Shown here: positions 8,484-13,930 of the stretch, piece after piece | How positions within the stretch are numbered: the stretch's first letter is position 1 | Layout: each line of letters opens with the position of its first letter | Source: Euperipatoides rowelli | Lineage: Eukaryota; Onychophora; Udeonychophora; Euonychophora; Peripatopsidae | Direction: 5' to 3' (one strand) | Length of the DNA stretch: 13,930 nt | NCBI GenBank assembly: GCA_003024985.2 | Contig: PXIH01S0023611.1 | The notes under the pieces: model-generated | What the model saw: only the letters and a program-made list of their open reading frames with translations | Databases searched by the model: none | Told to the model about the DNA's origin: nothing | Position numbers and translations under genes: made by a program

Positions 8484-9212
8484 TGATGTGAGTAATACAC
8501 AGTTGATTATTCAGTGTTTTCAACATTTTAAAAATAAAACAGGTACAATGTTAAAATATAGATAAGTCAGCAGTATTCACTCCATATAACAATAATATTG
8601 TTAGAGGGTTGGGAAGAAAGATTCTCAAAAAATTTTTGGGCTTCCCTTTCCCTTATTCAAGGATTAGTACAAGAAATCAAATTCAGGAAAAAATTTTGAA
8701 TTTTTATAAGAAGAATATCGAATATGCTAAATATAAAAAGTTGTCAGTAGTGCAAAGAATTCAAATAATCAATTCGTTTTTTTATAGTAAGCTGACATAT
8801 TTTTATCATCATATTACCTTAAAAAAATTTATTAGTGAGGTAAATGTTATAATTATCTAATAAATTCATATGGGGTAAAAAAATGTTTCTGGCTAATAAA
8901 ATTGTACAATTGCCTATCGGAATGGGTGGCCTAGGGCTACATATTCTTAATGTGAAAAATAATACAGCATTATATAATAGGGCATATGTTTTCTTTGATA
9001 TGTACTTCAAATTTTTTTATTTGCCTGATGTAAGGCCTATGGACACTCCTCCTCCTCAAAATCTTATTGAAATATATAGAACCTTACCTGATATGTCATC
9101 CATAAAAGAGGCTATTGGGTTGTTTATTGATATAAATGATACTTATGATATTTGTCAGCCTCTTAAATTAAGTATAAAGGCAATGTCAGGGCTCATTTAT
9201 TTACCTGTACTT

Positions 9213-9213
9213 N
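9213..9213. other. Single N truncating the RT relic
   Basis: The third RT frame runs unbroken up to this N, then meets a stop 24 nt later in sequence with no LINE character. Confidence 0.5.
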
Positions 9214-9718
9214 CATTGATCTTCAATAAAAACATTTAATTTAAAGTATGAATTAAGTGTTCAAAGTTCTTCAAAACAAGCTATTTTCACACAAGTGCTG
9301 ACATTTTCAATAATAACAATAATAATAATAATGTGAACGGGTATCCTTCCTTTATTACAGCACACAAAATATGTGAGACGTCAACTAGCAGTTTACTCAA
9401 ATAATAGATAAGTAAACAAGAATAAACCAATTTTATCCTTTTCACATTGACAAACATTTAATAGCCAAGATCTTTCTTAACTGGAACGTAATCAACTGGT
9501 GTATAGAATTATCTTATACAATAAATATATGACCTTGGTACATAAAGGGTTAATAATACTATGCTAAATACAACAATAATTTATATTAATTTGTTAATAT
9601 TATCGCTTGTTGTGGTCACTATTATACTAGTTGCTATCCGGCTGTTACTAATACACTATTTGATAAATGGAACTGAGGTATTTCAAACCAATATACTGGA
9701 TATAGTTGTATAGGTGAT
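9214..9718. other. Gene-free stretch with an (AAT)n microsatellite
   Basis: Imperfect AAT/AAC triplets lie at 9309-9332. AAAGGGTTAA near 9546-9555 resembles another TTAACCCTTT element end on the minus strand, but nothing else supports it. Confidence 0.5.
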
Positions 9719-10007
9719 CAGGCACCCTCACATCCTAATCAGGGCCCCAGGAGTGGAAATCCAAGTGAGGCCTGGTACTGCCCCCTTATATTTTTGATAT
9801 TTTTTTTTTTTTTTGATGTTTGAACACTTTTTGTTAGGTGTTACAAAGCTACACTTTTACGATAAGCTTTTTTTTTTGGGGGGTGGGCTGTTAAGTAGGA
9901 CCGAAATGTCATAACTATGTACTGTCATCTTATGTAATTTGTCATCCATGGCCCCTCTATAGCCACGGCACTACAGCCTCAACCAACCCACTCCCCCCAC
10001 AGGCCTG
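9719..10007 (+). mobile_element. CAGGC-ended miniature DNA transposon, copy 3
   Basis: It starts CAGGCACCCTCACATCC and continues CTAATCAGGGCCCCAGGA, TGGAAATCCAAG, AGGCCTGGTACTGCCCCC and TTATATTTTTGATAT. A 15-T run, GAACACTTTTTGTTAGG, GATAAGC plus a T/G tract, GTCATCCATGGCCCC and CTACAGCCTCAACCAACCC follow, and it ends CCCCCCACAGGCCTG. These blocks occur in the same order as in copy 2, with small insertions. The flanking octamers TAGGTGAT (9711-9718) and CTAGCGAT (10008-10015) match at 4 of 8 positions, so a target duplication is unproven. No transposase is encoded. Confidence 0.65.
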
Positions 10008-10845
10008 CTAGCGATTCTAGTAGGTAACGTAGAGGCATTTTTTAGAAACTTTTAAAAAGGGAATCTAATTTTAATTAAAAAAAAACAAACTAAAAAAAAA
10101 AATAGGAATAAAAAAATCAGAGCTAGAAAAACAAATATAAAATTATATCCTAATGAATAATACAAGAAATTCTGCAAAAAAAATTAAATTTCATTTTCTA
10201 CACAGTTTTTTTTTTTTTTGGTTAAAAAAAGGCAATAAACAATAGATTTTATTTAAGAAAGCTTTATTGAAGGAAGCTGTTAGTACCATGGAGGAATTTG
10301 CTTTCCTTCTCTCTCTCTCTTTTACTTAGTGTCTAATTATCTCTGTCAGACATCACTTAAAAGGGGATTTTAGACTATCCATTATCTGTTAAATATTCTC
10401 ATGCATATTTTAATCCAGCCTTTGGTGGAATTCTAATCTTCTGCTGTCTGGTACTCATGACACTTGTGATGAAAAACAAGACCTCCTACAATATGAAATT
10501 AAAATGAATTTTTAGTGATGCCTCTCATTAATTGTAATTTATGAAACTAGAAACAATAGAGTTAGGAAATGCGCAACATCATGATTTCTTCAGGTCACTT
10601 TAATAAACAAGTTGATGAAGTTAATATAAAAATGAGGTAATAAATGGCAGAAGATTAAAAACGGAGAAAAGTAATCACTGAGAGAGGCCTCTGCAAAAGC
10701 TATGAGTCACAGTCAGATCAACTTTTAAGAATAATATACTGTATCTGATTATATATTAAATCAATTTGAGTATACTAACTTCACGAAATAACATCTAAAA
10801 GAACAAATTAAAAATGTTCTTAAAATTCAAGTAGGAATTTATTAC
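10008..10845. other. Gene-free AT-rich stretch
   Basis: It contains A- and T-runs (for example around 10078-10101 and 10206-10219) and a short CT microsatellite at about 10308-10320. No convincing open frame or repeat is seen. Confidence 0.6.
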
Positions 10846-10907
10846 AATATATATATATACACAATCACACATATACACATATATACACATATAATATACA
10901 CACACAG
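10846..10907. repeat. AT/CA compound microsatellite
   Basis: Alternating purine-pyrimidine tract: TATATATATATA followed by ACACAT/ATACAC mixtures and CACACACA. Confidence 0.9.
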
Positions 10908-11819
10908 TGCATATAACATCCATCTTATATACTCAGTTTAAAGTATTGAATGTATAATATATTATGTTAATAACAGTATATCGTATTATGTTACTTAGAA
11001 TAACAGGAATAATGTGTTATGTCTATCGTAAATTACTTTATGTTATAGAATCGTAAAACGTCACAAACATCAATATCTATGTTCCTGGTCAATGATATTT
11101 TGTATTCAAATTAACTAAACTCAACATATTCCTATACTTTTCACCATTTTTTTATTTTGTTTTTAGGTTGTGATTGTGTTTAAAAGAAAATGTTGACTTG
11201 CAGTATTTACCATTATTTTAAGCATACGGTAATGTTTGTACCTACGCCTTATTTTTCAGCAAATTAAATAAACTGAAAAGTGTGTACAATTTATTCATGA
11301 ATATCAAAATCTAATTAGCGCTTAATCCGAATCATGTCTTGAGATTTTAATTACAAAAATTTCTTCTATTTCTGTGTCACGTGATAGATTTAATTGTCCC
11401 TTTAATTTGTCATGAAGTTGGTTGACTGAACATATTCAAAGACATAAACGCATGAAATGCAGGCTCTTGTAAAATTAAATTATAAATGCAAATAACGATA
11501 AGTAATATTCTAAACGGCAAACGGTGTGACGAATGGGCAGTTACATGTGAAATCTAGAAAATGATTGCCTGTAAAGGAGAAAGGTAGGTAAAAGGATGGA
11601 ACAAAAACATTTTTACCAAAGAAATTAAACAAACTTAAAAGCTATTCACTATAAAAAGAAAAAGGCCAAGCAGACGTCTTTCTTCATTTTAGAATTTGCA
11701 TAAAACATATTTAAAAATAATGTGCAACTGCCATTTATTTCGCTTGGACTTTTTTAATTATTAAATATACATCAATTTTTACATTAAAATTTACATAAAT
11801 CCAATTAGACAAAATGTTC
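10908..11819. other. Gene-free AT-rich stretch
   Basis: Short loosely repeated words (TTATGTTA, ATCGTA) occur at about 10955-11060 but do not form a regular array. I see nothing coding. Confidence 0.6.
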
Positions 11820-12099
11820 TTTATTGAATCCATGCCCTCAAACATTATCATTAAATTATGTTATTCTGAGTATCAGAAATATTTGCTTAGTTCTTAAAAG
11901 GAAATACAATTTTTTTTTCGCCAATATCTGGAATTGTATCTAGGACTCGAGATAGCCTATGATTTTGTCCGTCATAATATGAAGGCGATGGCAAAACCTC
12001 TCTGCCAAACGAACAAACAAGAATTTGCATAGTTTTAAAATCTGATATAAAGTTGTTAAGTAATGAAGATAATTTGTCAGAACTTTTTAAGTTTAACTC
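11820..12099 (-). CDS. Possible terminal exon with poly(A) signal, unknown product
   Basis: On the minus strand, a pyrimidine-leaning tract ends in TTGTATTATCAG directly before GAG at 12099, a plausible splice acceptor. From there 70 codons stay open to TAA at 11887-11889. The composition looks more protein-like than the surroundings, with GREVLPSPSYYDGQ and RLSRVLDTIPDIGEKK. AATAAA lies about 62 nt past the stop (11820-11825, minus strand). I recognise no family. It lies just 3' of the minus-strand LINE relic, so it could equally be LINE-flanking sequence or chance. The plus-strand 80-residue frame at 12063-12305 overlaps part of this region and contains an N; I do not support it. Confidence 0.25.
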
Positions 12100-12166
12100 C
12101 TGATAATACAAATACAAATATGCCGGACAACAACAGACTCAGCGAGGTTGTCCCTGGTCCTAATCA

Positions 12167-12167
12167 N
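12167..12167. other. Single N near the 3' side of the CR1-like relic
   Basis: It lies between the last recognisable residues of the minus-strand RT (ending at 12244) and the possible exon at 12099. The usual C-terminal end of the LINE ORF is missing across it. Confidence 0.4.
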
Positions 12168-12243
12168 TTGACTTCACACATGGCCAGTCAAGGATTTATC
12201 CACAGCCCAGGTATGCGAACAAATCGTTACGTGTATGGGGCCC

Positions 12244-13361
12244 TTAAGATGAGCGACCAGAGGACTGACCTTGTTGTAAGGGTAATAGACCAGGGAAGCA
12301 CTTAAAAAAACAAATTGCAAATTTCAATAAGAGAGAACCTCTTCTGACTTGAAGGGAATCTAAATTAAAAAAATTTAGAGAGGCATTATAACTAACATAA
12401 TCCTCTCCAAGAATAACCTTCAAAGCTCTTTGACTTTTATGTAATAATTCAATAGAGCAGACTTGGGATTTGGTTAATGAACTTGACCATACCGGGGCAC
12501 AATATTCAACACATGGACGAATATAAGTAAAGTAAGTTAGTAAAAGCAATTGATGGCTAAATCCAAGTCCTTTGAGCCTATAGAGATAAACATGTTTTTA
12601 TTTGCCTATTTTATAATGTTAGAAGTGTTTAGGTCCCATTTGAGATTGGCCTGAATCCCAACAAAAGGATCTTAGCGCAGCGATTTCATCAAGGGAGACA
12701 TTACCCAAAAGAATAGATGTATGAGGTTTTTGACGCATGAAACTATGGATAAGAATATTTCATTTATCTAGATTAAGAAAAAGTTCAATTTCCAAAGTGT
12801 GGGAGAACAATTTATCCACTATGGTTTGAGGCAAAGATAATGTATTTTCATTGATGACACAAGAAATTGATAGATCATCAACAAATTTAAGATAATTGTC
12901 TTCATCAATTAAAATATTGTTAACTAAAATTGCAGAAAGTAAACCAGCTAAAATAGATCCCTATGGGACACCATTTGTACTAGTATATGAAAAATGAAGA
13001 AAAACATCAATCATTTTAAGTGTATGGCTCTATTTATAAGAAAAGAGGAGATCCAATTAAAAACAGACTGATGTGGTAGTATATAAGACAGATTATCAAG
13101 CAAGACAGAATGATTGAGGTTGTCGTAAGCCTTACTGAAATCTATAATTAAGGTACAAACTGAATTAGAACTAGTTTCAAGTTGTCGAAGAGCAAAATCA
13201 ATGTAAAGAGTGAGGTACTGAGTAGAGGATCTTCCAGAAATACTTCCAAATTGGTATTTATCGATTACAGGCAAAATTGTGGGTAGTATGTTATTCAAGA
13301 TATGTCTTTCGCAAATATTTCCTATGGGAGAAGTTATGGCAATAGGTCTGTCAAATACCAA
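12244..13361 (-). pseudogene. CR1/L2/Jockey-type LINE reverse-transcriptase relic
   Basis: On the minus strand, the first frame (13361-13020) has RPIAITSPIGNICERHI (usual RPISLTS...ERI), then QFGSISGRSST and LIIDFSKAYDNLNHSVLL (palm Asp), then SFLINRAIHL. A frameshift near 13018 joins it to the second frame. This carries TNGVP-stop-GSILAGLL (the usual GVPQGS with Gln changed to TAG at 12961-12963), LKFVDDLSI (catalytic DD at 12874-12879, Val for the usual Ala) and LNLDK-stop (TGA at 12760-12762). Two further TAA stops fall near 12620 and 12590. The same frame ends with YIRPCVEYCAPVWSSSLT, ALKVILG and LNLDSLQVRRGSLLLKFA, a C-terminal pattern of the CR1/L2/Jockey groups. The endonuclease and the extreme C-terminus are missing. 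It is in opposite orientation to the other LINE and belongs to a different clade. Confidence 0.9.
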
Positions 13362-13682
13362 AGTGGTAAGGCTTCGTTGGACTGTTCACAATCTTCCTCA
13401 TAGAGCTTCCCTCCCCCCTAATTTGCTCTATTCTATCCCGAGGAAGATTATTTATTTGGAAGATAATTAATTTACATCCAAGCCTAATCTATAACTACTT
13501 ATCTCCGAAATCAACGCTAATTAATTGCAACATAGCTCATAGCTATATAAGATATTGAATACACCTACTAGGATGGGGGACCTTATTCCAGTAATATGCC
13601 TTATAAAACCAATTTACTCATCATTGCTAATAAGTAAATTTAATTTATAATTGCATGAATCATGGAAACTGAGCCGCTCTTG
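13362..13682. other. No gene recognised
   Basis: TACTAGGATGGGGGACC at 13566-13582 matches the conserved 5S rRNA box C wording at 15 of 17 positions. ATCTCCGAAATCAACGC at 13501 faintly recalls an earlier 5S motif, but spacing is wrong for a 5S gene. A plus-strand frame at 13279-13470 is antisense noise over the LINE relic. Confidence 0.5.
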
Positions 13683-13754
13683 ATCATATTTGTAATACAT
13701 GCGGTGCGGGCGTGAACAATCACGCCGCCTACCTCTTTGCATCACAAATATGAT
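13683..13754. repeat. 72-nt imperfect hairpin
   Basis: ATCATATTTGT (13683-13693) pairs exactly with ACAAATATGAT (13744-13754). In the centre, GGCGTGA (13709-13715) pairs exactly with TCACGCC (13720-13726) around an ACAA loop. Between them, GGTGCGG and CCGCCTACC pair with one bulge, leaving one internal loop. It could be a small-RNA-type foldback or a tiny inverted-repeat element. The DNA cannot tell which. Confidence 0.75.
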
Positions 13755-13788
13755 TTCTAACTGGGAAAGTATTTCTATTATCTCCAAA

Positions 13789-13840
13789 GCTCATATGTGG
13801 GGTAGCGTAGCGCTCATATGGCACATGCGCGTCCACATAT
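13789..13840. repeat. Direct and inverted short repeats in a CpG-bearing patch
   Basis: GCTCATATG occurs at 13789-13797 and 13812-13820. ATATGTGG (13793-13800) pairs with CCACATAT (13833-13840). GTAGCGTAGCGC and CATGCGCG make the patch CpG-rich against its flanks. Confidence 0.6.
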
Positions 13841-13930
13841 ATACCTGCATAGATCGGAGAAATAAATTCTGGGGTAATCACCGAGTGTATATTATATCTT
13901 CAAAACTAGCCTATATCTATACTTACATGC

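Larger units (their letters stand above)
7397..9212 (+). pseudogene. LINE reverse-transcriptase relic (L1/Tx1-like or R2/R4-like)
   Basis: This is a broken ORF2-type reverse transcriptase of a non-LTR retrotransposon. Similarity starts upstream of the first start codon, at about 7400 (Phe-Ser-Glu-Pro-Leu, then Asn-Asp-Asp-Ile), so no native start is present. The first frame, to about 8020, contains Tyr-Tyr-Lys-Leu-Phe, the RT signature ASPGPDGI near 7640, and RLITLQN in the place of the usual RPISL. The frame changes at about 8000-8026. The second frame has LIFCDFRVAFDTV (palm Asp), NGISQGSTLSSAF (usual GxxQG) and AFLDDIVVI. The last is the catalytic xxDD box with Leu in place of the usual Ala. 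A 35-bp tandem repeat then breaks the frame. Later pieces carry a KSA-like region, KKFLGFPFPYSR (8609-8857) and, in a third frame from 8859, NKFIWGKK and PIGMGGLGL, which are thumb/post-RT motifs typical of L1/Tx1 and R2/R4 groups. The endonuclease and the C-terminal end are absent. It is certainly non-functional. Confidence 0.9.

Noticed and set aside
12063-12305. 80-residue plus-strand frame
   Set aside because: It contains an N, overlaps minus-strand LINE C-terminal coding, and has no domain. A short RTNRY-like string recalls LINE C-termini but is on the wrong strand.
1-13930. A new multi-gene system or operon
   Set aside because: There is no set of intact adjacent genes. All confident coding is decayed LINE sequence.

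Overview
The window is eukaryotic, almost certainly from an animal, and most likely a marine invertebrate or basal deuterostome. The species cannot be fixed from sequence alone. The DNA is very AT-rich by eye. It has microsatellites, homopolymers, a long minisatellite, several short DNA-transposon-like repeats and two decayed LINE reverse-transcriptase relics. No intact host gene, bacterial gene layout, CRISPR array, tRNA or rRNA gene is visible. Most open frames are short and have no recognisable product.

Layout. Positions 1-480 hold a TA microsatellite and a 352-bp CAGGC-ended repeat. Related copies of that repeat lie at 4088-4359 (inverted) and 9719-10007. Positions 1779-2114 hold a TTAA-flanked, piggyBac-like miniature element carrying a hAT-like terminus that is cut off at a single N. 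Positions 2244-3107 are a roughly 17-copy, 51-bp minisatellite. Positions 3245-3427 are a G-rich tract ending in a perfect hairpin. Positions 4862-4975, 5273-5829 (with a nested 139-bp inverted-repeat element) and 6672-6940 are further transposon-like repeats.

Positions 7397-9212 are the largest coding relic: a plus-strand L1/Tx1-like or R2/R4-like reverse transcriptase with at least three frame changes. A 35-bp tandem repeat has grown exactly over its catalytic DD box. Positions 12244-13361 are a minus-strand CR1/L2/Jockey-type reverse transcriptase with one frameshift and several stops. A possible minus-strand terminal exon with a polyadenylation signal lies at 11820-12099; its product is not recognised. 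The right end (13683-13845) is a CpG-bearing patch with a strong 72-nt hairpin.

The genes do not form a pathway: this is intergenic or intronic DNA shaped by successive transposon insertions and tandem amplification. The five single Ns (2069, 5716, 7397, 9213, 12167) matter, because at least three of them fall where a recognisable element stops abruptly. They may be collapsed assembly gaps rather than ambiguous bases. I found no convincing new biological system. The best leads are the CAGGC-ended repeat family, the 51-bp minisatellite and the catalytic-box tandem repeat.
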